Assembly: GCA_018401465.1 (NCBI GenBank)
Contig: JAGYKE010000005.1
Span: forward strand, 124,001 to 188,000
DNA from: Aestuariivita sp.
Lineage (GTDB): Bacteria; Pseudomonadota; Alphaproteobacteria; Rhodobacterales; Rhodobacteraceae
Direction: 5' to 3'
Length of the DNA: 64,000 bases
In this document: positions 1 to 8,120 of the stretch, piece by piece
Layout of the letters: every line of letters begins with the position of its first letter
Position numbering within the stretch: the stretch's first letter is position 1
Position numbers and translations under genes: made by a program
The notes under the pieces: model-generated
The model's input: only the letters and a program-made list of their open reading frames with translations
Databases searched by the model: none
What the model was told of the DNA's origin: nothing

Positions 1-822
1 GACGAAGGCGACACGCTTCTGGTCACCTTCGAAACCGTGGCCGGGATCAGATCGCTGTCAGACGACGCGCTGCCCTTGGGCTTCGAACTGGTGCGCCGCA
101 AGGGCTGGTCGCATCTGTGCATCATCTCGGACGGCGACACCTGGTTCCGCGACCCGCTGCTCTATGGCTTCTTCGACCGCCTGATCGATGACGGCTTCTT
201 CGAGGATTTCGACCGCGTGGTCTTCTATGGAGCCGGGCCCTGCGCCTATGCCGCGGCGGCCTATTCCGTCGCCTCGCCCGGTGCCACGGTTCTGGCGATC
301 CAGCCGCAGGCGACGCTCGATCCCCGGATGACGGAATGGGACAACCGTTTCCCCGAGATGCGGCGCGTGTCGTTCACCGACCGCTACGGATATGCGCCCG
401 ACATGCTCGAACCCGCGGCCCAGGCCTTTGTGCTTTATGATCCGCGCGTGCAGCTTGATGCGATGCACGCGACGCTGTTTCAGGCGCGCAACGTGACGCG
501 GCTGCGACTGTGGCACATGGGCGAGGCGCTGCAGACCAACCTCATCGAGATGAAGCTTCTTGTGCCCCTCATCGCGGCAGCGGGCGCGGGCAAACTGACC
601 GCGGCGGGCTTTCACCGCGTCTGGCGCAAGCGGCGCGACTACCGCCCCTATCTGCAGAACCTCCTGCAGCACCTCGCCCGGACCGAACGGGACTATCTGC
701 AGGCGCTCTTGTGCCGCAACGTGACCCACCGCATGCATGCGCCGAAATTCCAGCGCTTTCTGGACCGGCTGGAACGGCGCGCGGAACACGGCGAGACCCT
801 CCTGCCAGCCATGGACTCCTGA
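1..822 (+). CDS. Hypothetical protein, 5' partial (alpha/beta-hydrolase-like)
   Basis: The reading frame is open from base 1 to the TGA at 820-822, so the true start lies before the window; the first in-frame candidate (GTG at 37) sits in continuous coding sequence and need not be the start. About 273 residues are visible. [18 protein letters not shown] stretch resembles a nucleophile elbow after a beta strand, but it reads GxGxC instead of GxSxG, so classical serine-hydrolase activity is not supported. No signal peptide or membrane helix is visible in this part. From memory, similar proteins in Rhodobacterales sit beside pyrC and are sometimes labelled phosphoadenosine phosphosulfate reductase, which I cannot support from motifs. 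It ends 49 bases before pyrC on the same strand. Function unknown. Confidence 0.6.
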   Translation, partial: DEGDTLLVTFETVAGIRSLSDDALPLGFELVRRKGWSHLCIISDGDTWFRDPLLYGFFDRLIDDGFFEDFDRVVFYGAGPCAYAAAAYSVASPGATVLAIQPQATLDPRMTEWDNRFPEMRRVSFTDRYGYAPDMLEPAAQAFVLYDPRVQLDAMHATLFQARNVTRLRLWHMGEALQTNLIEMKLLVPLIAAAGAGKLTAAGFHRVWRKRRDYRPYLQNLLQHLARTERDYLQALLCRNVTHRMHAPKFQRFLDRLERRAEHGETLLPAMDS

Positions 823-871
823 CCGCTTTCCCTCTGGCCCACTGCCCCGGCGCCGTGCTAGCCCATGCGCC

Positions 872-1909
872 ATGAGCACGACACTGACCCTCCGCCGCCC
901 CGACGACTGGCACCTTCACCTGCGCGACGGCGCGATGCTGAAGGCCGTCCTTCCGGAAACAGCCCGCCATTTCGCCCGCGCGATCATCATGCCGAACCTT
1001 GTGCCGCCGGTGGTCACCGGCGCGCAGGCGGCCGCGTATCGCGACCGGATCATGGCCGCCCTGCCCGACGGTATGGCGTTCCGCCCGCTGATGACGCTCT
1101 ACATGACCGAGGACACCAACCCGGACGATGTCGCCGCCGCCCATGCCTCGGGCCTCGTAACGGCGGTCAAGCTCTATCCTGCGGGGGCGACGACCAATTC
1201 CGCCTCGGGCGTGCGTGACTTTGCGAAGGTGCAGCGCGTGCTCGACCGGATGGCGGAGATCGGCATGCCGCTATGCGTCCATGGCGAGGTGACGAACCAC
1301 GACGTCGACATCTTCGACCGCGAAGCCGTCTTCATCGACCGCGTACTCGACCCGATGCGGCGGCGCACGCCGGGCCTGCGCGTCGTGATGGAACACGTGA
1401 CGACGCGCGACGGGGTGCAGTATGCGCAGGCGGGCGGCCCGGATCTGGGTGCCACGATCACCACGCATCACCTGATCATCAACCGCAACCACATCCTCGC
1501 CGGCGGCATCCGGCCGCATTACTACTGCCTGCCCGTGGCCAAGCGCGAGGAACACCGCCTTGCCCTGCGCGCTGCCGTCACCTCGGGCGACCCGACCTTC
1601 TTTCTGGGCACCGACAGCGCGCCGCATGTGGACGCGCTCAAGGAACATTCCTGCGGCTGCGCGGGCTGTTTCACCGCGACCAACACGATGTCGATCCTTG
1701 CGGAAGTCTTCGAGCAGGAGGGCGCGCTCGACCGGCTGGAAAGCTTTGCCTCGCTGCATGGACCTGCCTTCTACCGCCTGCCCCCGAACGAAGACCACAT
1801 TACGCTACAGAAAGGCGCCCCGGTCGCCTATCCGGCCAGGATCGACACCGGAGACGGCCCCGTCACCGTCTTCGACCCGCTGATGCCGCTGCACTGGCGC
1901 GTGGCCTGA
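872..1909 (+). CDS. pyrC: Dihydroorotase (class II, PyrC)
   Basis: Catalyses reversible cyclisation of N-carbamoyl-L-aspartate to dihydroorotate, step three of de novo pyrimidine synthesis, in the cytoplasm. The 345-residue product matches the usual length of class II enzymes (about 345-350). Near the N terminus [10 protein letters not shown] carries the HxH zinc ligands. The [14 protein letters not shown] segment (about residue 100) holds the lysine that is carboxylated to bridge the two metals. Later histidines in CVHGEV and MEHVTT and the GTDSAPH segment complete the metal site. I chose the ATG at 872, giving [14 protein letters not shown]; an upstream in-frame GTG at 737 would add residues that only shadow the previous gene. 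pyrE follows after 52 bases. Confidence 0.96.
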   Translation: MSTTLTLRRPDDWHLHLRDGAMLKAVLPETARHFARAIIMPNLVPPVVTGAQAAAYRDRIMAALPDGMAFRPLMTLYMTEDTNPDDVAAAHASGLVTAVKLYPAGATTNSASGVRDFAKVQRVLDRMAEIGMPLCVHGEVTNHDVDIFDREAVFIDRVLDPMRRRTPGLRVVMEHVTTRDGVQYAQAGGPDLGATITTHHLIINRNHILAGGIRPHYYCLPVAKREEHRLALRAAVTSGDPTFFLGTDSAPHVDALKEHSCGCAGCFTATNTMSILAEVFEQEGALDRLESFASLHGPAFYRLPPNEDHITLQKGAPVAYPARIDTGDGPVTVFDPLMPLHWRVA

Positions 1910-1910
1910 T

Positions 1911-1933
1911 CTTCTTCCCGTACCAAATACGCA
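1911..1933. repeat. Dispersed AT-rich box, variant copy (CCAAATACGC)
   Basis: A CTTCTTCCCGTACCAAATAC segment followed by GC lies in the 52-base pyrC-pyrE gap. It resembles the box at 31671-31694 (CTTCTTTCTGGTCCCAAATA then CGCC) and, more loosely, the CAAATATCCCGG boxes at 11718, 20047 and 54652. This copy has no obvious adjacent hairpin and, unlike the others, lies between two plus-strand genes. Confidence 0.35.
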
Positions 1934-1961
1934 TCTCCGCCGCTGCCAGAAGGACCGCCCG

Positions 1962-2642
1962 ATGATTCCCGCAAGCTTCCCCCCCAAGGACGAAATCGCC
2001 CGCCTGACCGCAGGCATGCTGCTCGAAGTGGGTGCGGTTCACCTGAATTCCGACGATCCCTTCATCCTTGCCAGCGGTCTGCCCAGCCCCACCTATATCG
2101 ATTGCCGCAAGCTGATCTCGTTCCCGCGCATCCGCTCGGTCCTGATGGATTTCCTGACCATCACGGTGATGCGCGACGCGGGCTTCGAGGCCTTCGACAT
2201 CGTCGCGGGCGGCGAGACGGCAGGCATCCCGTTTGCCGCGCTCGTGGCCGAACGCATGGCGCTGCCCATGACCTATGTCCGCAAGAAGCCCAAGGGCTAT
2301 GGCCGCAACGCGCGCATCGAAGGCGTGATGGGCGAAGGGGACCGCGTGCTTCTGATCGAGGACCTGACGACCGATGGCGGCTCGAAACTGTCTTTCGTCG
2401 ACGCCATCCGCGAGACGGGTGCTACCTGCGGGCACACGGCCGTCATCTTCTCCTACGGCATCTTCCCCGAGACGGAAAAGAAGCTCGGCGATCACGGCGT
2501 GCGGCTTTCGGCGCTCTGCACCTGGTGGGATGTTCTGGCGGCAGCGCGGGAATCAGGCGGCTTCACGCCGGCAACCTTGGCCGAGGTCGAGGCCTTCCTG
2601 ACCGCACCGCGCGCCTGGCAGGAGGCGCGCCGCGGCACCTGA
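1962..2642 (+). CDS. pyrE: Orotate phosphoribosyltransferase
   Basis: Transfers the phosphoribosyl group of PRPP to orotate, making OMP, in pyrimidine synthesis. The 226-residue protein shows the PRPP-binding signature [14 protein letters not shown] near residues 127-140 and the [15 protein letters not shown] loop near residues 75-90. The [10 protein letters not shown] segment carries the mobile-loop lysines typical of the family. ATG at 1962 is preceded by AGAAGGA at a workable distance. It is downstream of pyrC on the same strand, so co-transcription is likely. A GC-rich inverted repeat just after the stop could end the transcript. Confidence 0.96.
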   Translation: MIPASFPPKDEIARLTAGMLLEVGAVHLNSDDPFILASGLPSPTYIDCRKLISFPRIRSVLMDFLTITVMRDAGFEAFDIVAGGETAGIPFAALVAERMALPMTYVRKKPKGYGRNARIEGVMGEGDRVLLIEDLTTDGGSKLSFVDAIRETGATCGHTAVIFSYGIFPETEKKLGDHGVRLSALCTWWDVLAAARESGGFTPATLAEVEAFLTAPRAWQEARRGT

Positions 2643-2643
2643 G

Positions 2644-2661
2644 GCGGCGTCACCTCGCCGC
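2644..2661 (+). terminator. Possible hairpin after pyrE
   Basis: GCGGCG and CGCCGC are perfect 6-base arms around TCACCT, two bases after the pyrE stop. No T tract follows, so this is at best a weak or factor-assisted terminator. Confidence 0.3.
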
Positions 2662-2676
2662 AGGCCACCGGCACCT

Positions 2677-2700
2677 TACCACAGAGGGCAGGATGTGGTA
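2677..2700. promoter_or_regulatory. Inverted repeat TACCACA-N10-TGTGGTA upstream of dnaB
   Basis: Two perfect 7-base arms at 2677-2683 and 2694-2700, spaced by 10 bases. The stem can be lengthened by CC/GG pairs around a single bulged T. It lies between pyrE and dnaB, about 130 bases before the dnaB start, so it may be a terminator stem for pyrE or a protein-binding site for dnaB; the sequence alone does not decide. Confidence 0.35.
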
Positions 2701-2750
2701 GGATGGGTTGTCATGACCACATGATCTGGCAGGCGGCTCCCATGCAAAAC

Positions 2751-2759
2751 CTATCCACA
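2751..2759 (+). promoter_or_regulatory. Candidate DnaA box upstream of dnaB
   Basis: CTATCCACA matches the strong DnaA box TTATCCACA at 8 of 9 positions. It lies 72 bases before the GTG start of dnaB, a plausible place for DnaA to act on transcription of the helicase gene. Only one good box is visible, so this is not an origin. Confidence 0.4.
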
Positions 2760-2830
2760 GAAACATACAATTTGCCTGCCCGCCCCCGCCCTTGCTACCA
2801 GTTTGATCCCAGAAAGAACGGGGTTCGGGT

Positions 2831-4321
2831 GTGAACGAGATAGCCAAGATCGAGCGTCGCGACCGCGCGCCGGAGGACGACGTCCTGCCGCATGCCATCG
2901 AGGCCGAACAGCAATTGTTGGGCGCGCTTCTGACCAACAACGAGGTCTATGACCGCATCGCGCCCATCGTCGGACCCGAGCATTTCTACGACCCCGTGCA
3001 TGCCCGCATCTACGAGATCGCCGCGGGGCGCATCGCCAAGAACGCGCTCGCCTCACCGGTCACGCTCAAGGCCTTCATGGAGGACGACGAAGGCCTGAAG
3101 GACCTTGGCGGCGCGGCCTATCTCGCCCGTCTTGCCGGGGCGGCAATCAGCACCTTCGCCGCGCGCGATTATGCACAGATGATCTATGACTGCGCGATCC
3201 GGCGCGAACTGATCGGGCTGGGGCGCGACATCTCGGCCCGTGCCGCGCGCGCCGACCACACGTCCGAACCGCGCGACCAGATCGTCGATGCCGAACAGAA
3301 ACTCTACAAGCTCTCCGAACAGGGTCGCACCGAAAGCGGGTTCCAGAGCTTTCTGAAGGCCGTCACCGATGCCGTGAACGTCGCCAATGCCGCCTATCAG
3401 CGCGACGGCGGGCTGGCGGGTGTCTCGACCGGCCTTGTCGATCTCGACAAGAAGCTGGGCGGCCTGCACAAGTCCGACCTTCTGATCCTCGCGGGTCGCC
3501 CGTCGATGGGCAAGACATCGCTGGCCACCAACATCGCCTTCAACATCGCCAAGGCCTATCGCCGCGGCCGCCAGACCGATGGCAACGAAGGCGCGGTGGA
3601 TGGTGGCGTCGTGGGCTTCTTCAGCCTCGAGATGAGCGCGGAACAACTCGCGGCGCGTATCCTCTCCGAGGCGGCCGAGGTTCCCTCGGAACAGATCCGC
3701 CGCGGCGACATGACCGAAGGCGAATTCCGCCGCTTCGTCGAGGCGGCGAAGGCGCTGGAAGCCTGCCCGCTCTTCATCGACGACACGCCCGCGCTGCCCA
3801 TCAGCCAGCTTGCCGCACGGGCACGGCGGCTCAAGCGCACGCATGGGCTCGACTGCCTGATCATCGACTATCTTCAGCTTGTGCGTCCCGCGACCGCCAA
3901 GGACAGCCGCGTCAACGAAGTCTCCGAGATCACGCAAGGGCTCAAGGCCATCGCCAAGGAACTCGACGTGCCGGTGATCGCGCTCTCGCAGCTCTCCCGT
4001 CAGGTCGAAAGCCGCGAGGACAAGCGCCCGCAGCTGAGCGACCTGCGCGAATCGGGCTCGATCGAACAGGATGCCGACGTCGTCATGTTCGTTTTCCGCG
4101 AAGAGTATTACGTCGAACGGGAAAAGCCGTCGGACGACCAGCTCGACAAGATGGCGGATTGGCAGGCGCGGATGGAAAAACTGCACGGCAAGGCCGAAGT
4201 CATCATCGGCAAACAGCGCCACGGCCCCATCGGCTCGGTGGAACTCAGCTTCGAAGGCCGCTTCACCCGCTTTGGCAACCTTGTCAAACCCTGGCAGCAG
4301 ACCGAAGGCACGAGCTACTGA
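2831..4321 (+). CDS. dnaB: Replicative DNA helicase DnaB
   Basis: Hexameric 5'-3' helicase that unwinds DNA at the replication fork. The 496-residue product has the DnaB N-terminal helical domain (residues about 15-120, with PHAIEAEQQLLGALL) and a RecA-like C-terminal domain. Walker A is AGRPSMGKTS near residue 220; CLIIDYLQL is the Walker B region; ALSQLSRQVESR and DLRESGSIEQDADVV are the following family motifs. The start is GTG at 2831; no ATG lies at a better place and the N-terminal residues match family starts. A 20-odd-residue insertion after Walker A (YRRGRQTDGNEGAVDGG) resembles alphaproteobacterial DnaB proteins. It ends 15 bases from the stop of the convergent nlpD-like gene. Confidence 0.96.
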   Translation: MNEIAKIERRDRAPEDDVLPHAIEAEQQLLGALLTNNEVYDRIAPIVGPEHFYDPVHARIYEIAAGRIAKNALASPVTLKAFMEDDEGLKDLGGAAYLARLAGAAISTFAARDYAQMIYDCAIRRELIGLGRDISARAARADHTSEPRDQIVDAEQKLYKLSEQGRTESGFQSFLKAVTDAVNVANAAYQRDGGLAGVSTGLVDLDKKLGGLHKSDLLILAGRPSMGKTSLATNIAFNIAKAYRRGRQTDGNEGAVDGGVVGFFSLEMSAEQLAARILSEAAEVPSEQIRRGDMTEGEFRRFVEAAKALEACPLFIDDTPALPISQLAARARRLKRTHGLDCLIIDYLQLVRPATAKDSRVNEVSEITQGLKAIAKELDVPVIALSQLSRQVESREDKRPQLSDLRESGSIEQDADVVMFVFREEYYVEREKPSDDQLDKMADWQARMEKLHGKAEVIIGKQRHGPIGSVELSFEGRFTRFGNLVKPWQQTEGTSY

Positions 4322-4336
4322 AGGCCGCGCGCCGCT

Positions 4337-5488
4337 TCACTCCAGATAGGGGTTCGGATCGACGCTGTCGAAGCCATCGCGCACCTCGAAATGCAGGTAG
4401 GCATTGTCGCCCGAGCGCAACTGCGCGATCTGCTGGCCGCGCTTCACGCTGTCGCCCTTCTTCACCGCGATCTTGTCGACATTGGCATAGACCGTCATCA
4501 GGTTGTCGGGATGGCGCACCACAAGGATGGGCACCTGATTGGCGTCCTGCGTGATGGCGGCCACGGTGCCGGCGGCGGCGGCCTTCACAGGTGTGCCCGG
4601 GGCGGCGGCGATGTCGATGCCTTCGTTCGATCCCTTGCGGTAGTCGCGGATGATCTTTCCCTGCACCGGCATCACCATGACCCCGCCCGCAGATCGCGTC
4701 GGTGCGCCGACCGTCACAGGCGCTGCCACGGGCGGTGTGGCGGCGGGGGCGACGGTCTCGCGCGGCAGCGGCTTCGACGCGCTGGGCGGCGTCGGCGTGG
4801 CCGAGCCTTCGCCGGGGGCCGTGACGGCAGCTGTCTGTACCGGGGCGGGCGTGTTGGCCACCGGGATCAGCAGGTGCTGGCCTTCACGGATGGCGAAATC
4901 CGGGCCCAGCCCGTTCCATTCCGCAAGCGACCGCACCGGCACCTGATAAAGCCGCGAAATGGTATAGGCGGTCTCGCCGCGCGAAACCTTGTGGCGGATC
5001 GGCTCGCCCACGGCGCGGGGCGCGGCGGTGGTGGCCGCGCGCGGAGGTTCGAGCGCAGTTGTCGTCACCCGCGGGGTGGCCGGGCTCGCGTCGATGGCGC
5101 CGCCCGCCAACGTGGTGATGTCGATGGCACCGGCCGTTCCGGGCGCGGGTTCCGAGACGCGGCCCGGCAGGGCGATGACCTCGCCTTGGCGCAGCGGCAC
5201 GTTGCGGTCGATCCCGTTGAAGCGGGCAAGCTGCTCGGGGTCTGCCCCGATGCGGGCGGCGACGGCGTCGATCGTATCGCCGCGTTCCGCAACCGCCACC
5301 TGATAGGTCGGATACGAGATGATGCCTCGGCTGTCGGCTGCCGGGCGGCCGGCTGTCGCGCCCTGCACCGCGGGCGCCGTGGTGAAACCGCCCGTCGCGC
5401 CGCGCATGTCGAGATCCAGCGGCTGGTCGCAGGCGGCCAGCAAACCAAGCGCAAACGCTCCGGTCAGCAGGCGGGGGGTCAACGACAT
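4337..5488 (-). CDS. nlpD: LysM/M23-family lipoprotein, NlpD-like
   Basis: Probable outer-membrane lipoprotein that activates cell-wall amidases at division. The N terminus MSLTPRLLTGAFALGLLAAC ends in a lipobox, with Cys20 as the lipidation site. Two LysM peptidoglycan-binding repeats follow (about residues 62-108 and 166-212), separated by Pro/Ala/Thr-rich linkers, then an M23 (LytM) domain from about residue 275. The LytM metal site is degenerate: the usual HxGxD reads NEGID, and the usual HLHFE reads YLHFE. This loss of zinc ligands is the pattern of EnvC/NlpD regulators rather than active endopeptidases. The order surE-pcm-nlpD matches that in E. coli and supports the name; no rpoS follows here. 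383 residues. Confidence 0.85.
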   Translation of the reverse strand: MSLTPRLLTGAFALGLLAACDQPLDLDMRGATGGFTTAPAVQGATAGRPAADSRGIISYPTYQVAVAERGDTIDAVAARIGADPEQLARFNGIDRNVPLRQGEVIALPGRVSEPAPGTAGAIDITTLAGGAIDASPATPRVTTTALEPPRAATTAAPRAVGEPIRHKVSRGETAYTISRLYQVPVRSLAEWNGLGPDFAIREGQHLLIPVANTPAPVQTAAVTAPGEGSATPTPPSASKPLPRETVAPAATPPVAAPVTVGAPTRSAGGVMVMPVQGKIIRDYRKGSNEGIDIAAAPGTPVKAAAAGTVAAITQDANQVPILVVRHPDNLMTVYANVDKIAVKKGDSVKRGQQIAQLRSGDNAYLHFEVRDGFDSVDPNPYLE

Positions 5489-5539
5489 CTCGATATCCTC
5501 GTGGCTCCCCTTGTTGCTCGGGGATTGTGAACGTCTCCC

Positions 5540-6190
5540 TTACCCGTCCTTGCCGAGACCCTCGAGCAAGGGCACGAACCGGACAGGGCGCAACTCGTCA
5601 TAGGTCAGCCCGTCTTCTGTGCGGCGCACACGGATCAGCGTCTGCACCGCGTCCGACTGGCCGACCGGCACCACCATGATACCCCCTATTTTCAATTGGG
5701 CCAAGAGCGGGCCGGGCGGGTCTTCCGCAGCGGCGGTCACGAGAATGCGATCAAAGGGCGCCTGATCGGGCAGACCGAAGGACCCGTCGGCGACAATGGC
5801 AGTGATGTTGGTGAGATCGAGCGCAGTGAAGATCCCGCGCGCCTCGGCCACAAGACGGCGATGGCGGTCGATCGTGTAGACGCGCCGCGCCAGTTTCGAC
5901 AGGACCGCCGCCTGATATCCCGACCCGGTCCCCACTTCGAGCACCTTGTCGCGCGGGCTGATGTCGAGCGCCTGCGTCATCAGCCCCACGACCGACGGCT
6001 GGCTGATCGTCTGACCGCAGCTGATGGGCAGCGGCATGTCCTCGTAAGCGCGGTCAGCGAACAGCCCCTTGACGAAGAGCCCCCGGTCAATCTGCTCCAT
6101 CGCCGTCAGCACGCGCGTGTCGGTCACACCCTTGGAGCGCAGCGTGTAGAGGAACTGCATCTGGGTCTCTGAGTCGGGCGGTGGCGTCAT
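5540..6190 (-). CDS. pcm: Protein-L-isoaspartate O-methyltransferase
   Basis: Methylates abnormal L-isoaspartyl residues with S-adenosylmethionine to start repair of aged proteins. The 216-residue product is of normal length. The family signature [20 protein letters not shown] (about residues 58-77) and the SAM motif [16 protein letters not shown] (about 84-99) are intact, followed by VYTID (motif post I) and [11 protein letters not shown] at 6190 overlaps the surE stop by 4 bases (ATGA), so the two are likely translationally coupled. The nlpD-like gene follows 51 bases downstream. Confidence 0.95.
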   Translation of the reverse strand: MTPPPDSETQMQFLYTLRSKGVTDTRVLTAMEQIDRGLFVKGLFADRAYEDMPLPISCGQTISQPSVVGLMTQALDISPRDKVLEVGTGSGYQAAVLSKLARRVYTIDRHRRLVAEARGIFTALDLTNITAIVADGSFGLPDQAPFDRILVTAAAEDPPGPLLAQLKIGGIMVVPVGQSDAVQTLIRVRRTEDGLTYDELRPVRFVPLLEGLGKDG

Positions 6191-6969
6191 TCGATGACCC
6201 GAAGCGCATCCAGCGCGTCATGCGCCGTCAGGTCCGCCCGCATGGGCGTGACCGAGACATATCCGTCGAGATTGAACGCAGCATCCGAGCCGGGCCCGGT
6301 GCGCACTTGCTGGTTGCCGCCCCGCACCCAGAGAAACCGCCGCCCCGACGGCGACAGATGCGGCTCGACCCCGTAATGGGTGCCGCGCCGGAAGCCTTGC
6401 GTGGCGACGCGGGTGCCCTTGACCTGCGCCGCCGGAACGGGCGGGAAGTTGATGTTGTAGAACAGCCGGTAATCATCGCCATCCGCGGGCATGGCGGCCA
6501 GAACGCGGCGGATCACATCCGCGCCATGGACCGCAGCGGCCTCGAACGGGTCAACGGCTGCATTGTTGCCGGGGCCGTAATACTGCGACAGCGCCATCGC
6601 GGGCAGGCCCTGAAGCGCCGCCTCCATCGCGCCGCCCAGCGTGCCGGAATAGAGCGCGTTCTCGGCCGAGTTGTTGCCGCGGTTCACCCCGGACAGGACA
6701 AGATCGGGCCGCGCGCCCTTCATCACGTCATGCAGCCCCGCCATGACGCAATCGGCGGGCGATCCTTCCGCGGCCCAGCGGCGCGGACCCATCTCGGCGA
6801 TCATCATGGGATGGGTATAGCTTATGCAATGGGCGACGCCCGATTGCTCGAAGGCGGGCGCGACGACCCAGACTTCGCCTTCGGGCCCCGCCAATTCGGC
6901 GGCGATGGTCTCCAGCACCTTCAGCCCCGGTGCATTGATCCCGTCGTCGTTCGTCAGAAGTATGCGCAT
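6187..6969 (-). CDS. surE: 5'/3'-nucleotidase SurE
   Basis: Metal-dependent nucleoside monophosphatase associated with stress survival. I start it at the ATG at 6969, giving [16 protein letters not shown], the invariant SurE N terminus with the metal-binding DD pair; a more upstream start at 7017 would add 16 residues without family support. The product is 260 residues, typical of the family. Later motifs include [20 protein letters not shown], which carries the catalytic Asn/Ser region, and [10 protein letters not shown]. It overlaps pcm by 4 bases. Confidence 0.95.
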   Translation of the reverse strand: MRILLTNDDGINAPGLKVLETIAAELAGPEGEVWVVAPAFEQSGVAHCISYTHPMMIAEMGPRRWAAEGSPADCVMAGLHDVMKGARPDLVLSGVNRGNNSAENALYSGTLGGAMEAALQGLPAMALSQYYGPGNNAAVDPFEAAAVHGADVIRRVLAAMPADGDDYRLFYNINFPPVPAAQVKGTRVATQGFRRGTHYGVEPHLSPSGRRFLWVRGGNQQVRTGPGSDAAFNLDGYVSVTPMRADLTAHDALDALRVIE

Positions 6970-7028
6970 TGCCTGTCCCTTTTCCGACTTGATAGGATAG
7001 GGGGCAGGTAGGGGCAAGCCGCGCCAGA

Positions 7029-7670
7029 TCAGAGCAGGCTCAGAAGACGCTCCGCCTCGTCGCGCGGCGAGACCAGACCCTCGCGCGGCTCTCCCGGGAA
7101 GAATCGGGCGCGCAGCGCTGTGGGCATCGGCCGCGGCGTCAGGATCGCGACGCGCGGGCCGGTGCGCGCGGTCTCGGCCGCCCAGGACCGCGCCAGCGAC
7201 ATCTGCGCGGCCTTTGTCGCGCCATAGGCGCCGAAGAACTTCGCCCCCGCCGTGCCTTCGTCATCGAAAAAGACCGCCGTGCCATCCGTGCCCAGAAGCG
7301 GCGCGACGAAGGGGATCAGGACAGACGTCGCCGTCGCGTTCACCGCCACCGACTTCGCCCAATCCTTCGCATCCACATGGTTCGCAGGGCTGAGCGGCGC
7401 GGCATGGATCGCGCAATGCGCCCAGAGATCGACGCGCCCCCAGCGGTCATGGATCCCCCGGCACAGCGTCGCCATCGCGCCCGGATCGGTCACGTCCATC
7501 GGCGCCAGCGTCGCGGCCCCCCCCTTTGCCTTGATACGGTCGTCAAGCTCTTCCAGCGCGCCCACGGTGCGGGCGACGGCGACGACATGGTGGCCGGGGG
7601 CCAGCGCCTCGGCCAAGGCCGCGCCAAGGCCGCGTGACGCACCGGTAATGAGGGCGATCTTCTGGGTCAT
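7029..7670 (-). CDS. SDR family oxidoreductase (catalytic Ser replaced)
   Basis: Short-chain dehydrogenase/reductase, 213 residues, cytoplasmic. The start at 7670 gives [20 protein letters not shown], the Rossmann TGxxxGxG loop for NAD(P). The active-site YxxxK is present as YGATK, but counting back 13 residues gives Asp in FFDDEG where the catalytic Ser is normally found, and the usual NNAG motif reads HCAIHA. A start at 7721 would add a non-conserved tail. Substrate is unknown and activity may be altered. It lies downstream of the PilP-like gene and upstream of surE, all on the same strand. Confidence 0.8.
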   Translation of the reverse strand: MTQKIALITGASRGLGAALAEALAPGHHVVAVARTVGALEELDDRIKAKGGAATLAPMDVTDPGAMATLCRGIHDRWGRVDLWAHCAIHAAPLSPANHVDAKDWAKSVAVNATATSVLIPFVAPLLGTDGTAVFFDDEGTAGAKFFGAYGATKAAQMSLARSWAAETARTGPRVAILTPRPMPTALRARFFPGEPREGLVSPRDEAERLLSLL

Positions 7671-7717
7671 GTGCGCGGGTTTGCTCCGGGCGCGCGGCGC
7701 GGTCAAGCCCCCCGCGT

Positions 7718-8014
7718 TCAACCCCGCGGCATGCCGAGCACCTGCTGGCGACCGTTGCGGCTCATCAGCAGGTGATCGGGGGCGATCGCGTCCACCCGCG
7801 CCCCGCCAAGGCTGTCGCCAACACCCACCTGTACCACATCGCCGCCCCGCGTCAGCACCAGCGCGCGGCGCAGATCATCGGTGCCGATTGTGCCGATCAG
7901 CGTGAAGCGCCCGCGCACGAGCGCGCCGGCTTCGGTCGCGAGGTGTTCCGCCGTGGCCATGTCGGGGGCCATTTCAGGGGCTGCGCCGATCGTTCCGGGT
8001 TCTGTATCTGCCAT
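7718..8014 (-). CDS. Small PilP/GspC-like domain protein
   Basis: A 98-residue protein without signal peptide or cysteine. The second half (TLIGTIGTDDLRRALVLTRG, then VVQVGVGDSLGGARVDAIAP and LMSRNGRQQVLGMPRG) resembles the small beta domain shared by pilus protein PilP and type II secretion protein GspC. Those are normally larger and membrane-attached, and no pilus or secretion genes are nearby, so the role here is unknown. The first 30 residues are low-complexity Ala/Glu/Met. It lies 106 bases downstream of purF on the same strand. Confidence 0.6.
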   Translation of the reverse strand: MADTEPGTIGAAPEMAPDMATAEHLATEAGALVRGRFTLIGTIGTDDLRRALVLTRGGDVVQVGVGDSLGGARVDAIAPDHLLMSRNGRQQVLGMPRG

Positions 8015-8120
8015 GATTGCCTGTCGCCTTGCTGCACTGCAGCGGCGGCGCTATCACGTGCGGCAATCAGGCGGAAGGGCAGCACCCCGCCATCGGCGAA
8101 GCGGCGCCAAGGCGCGGCCC

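Noticed and set aside
2643-2830. Replication origin near dnaB
   Set aside because: One near-consensus DnaA box and no AT-rich unwinding region or box cluster.
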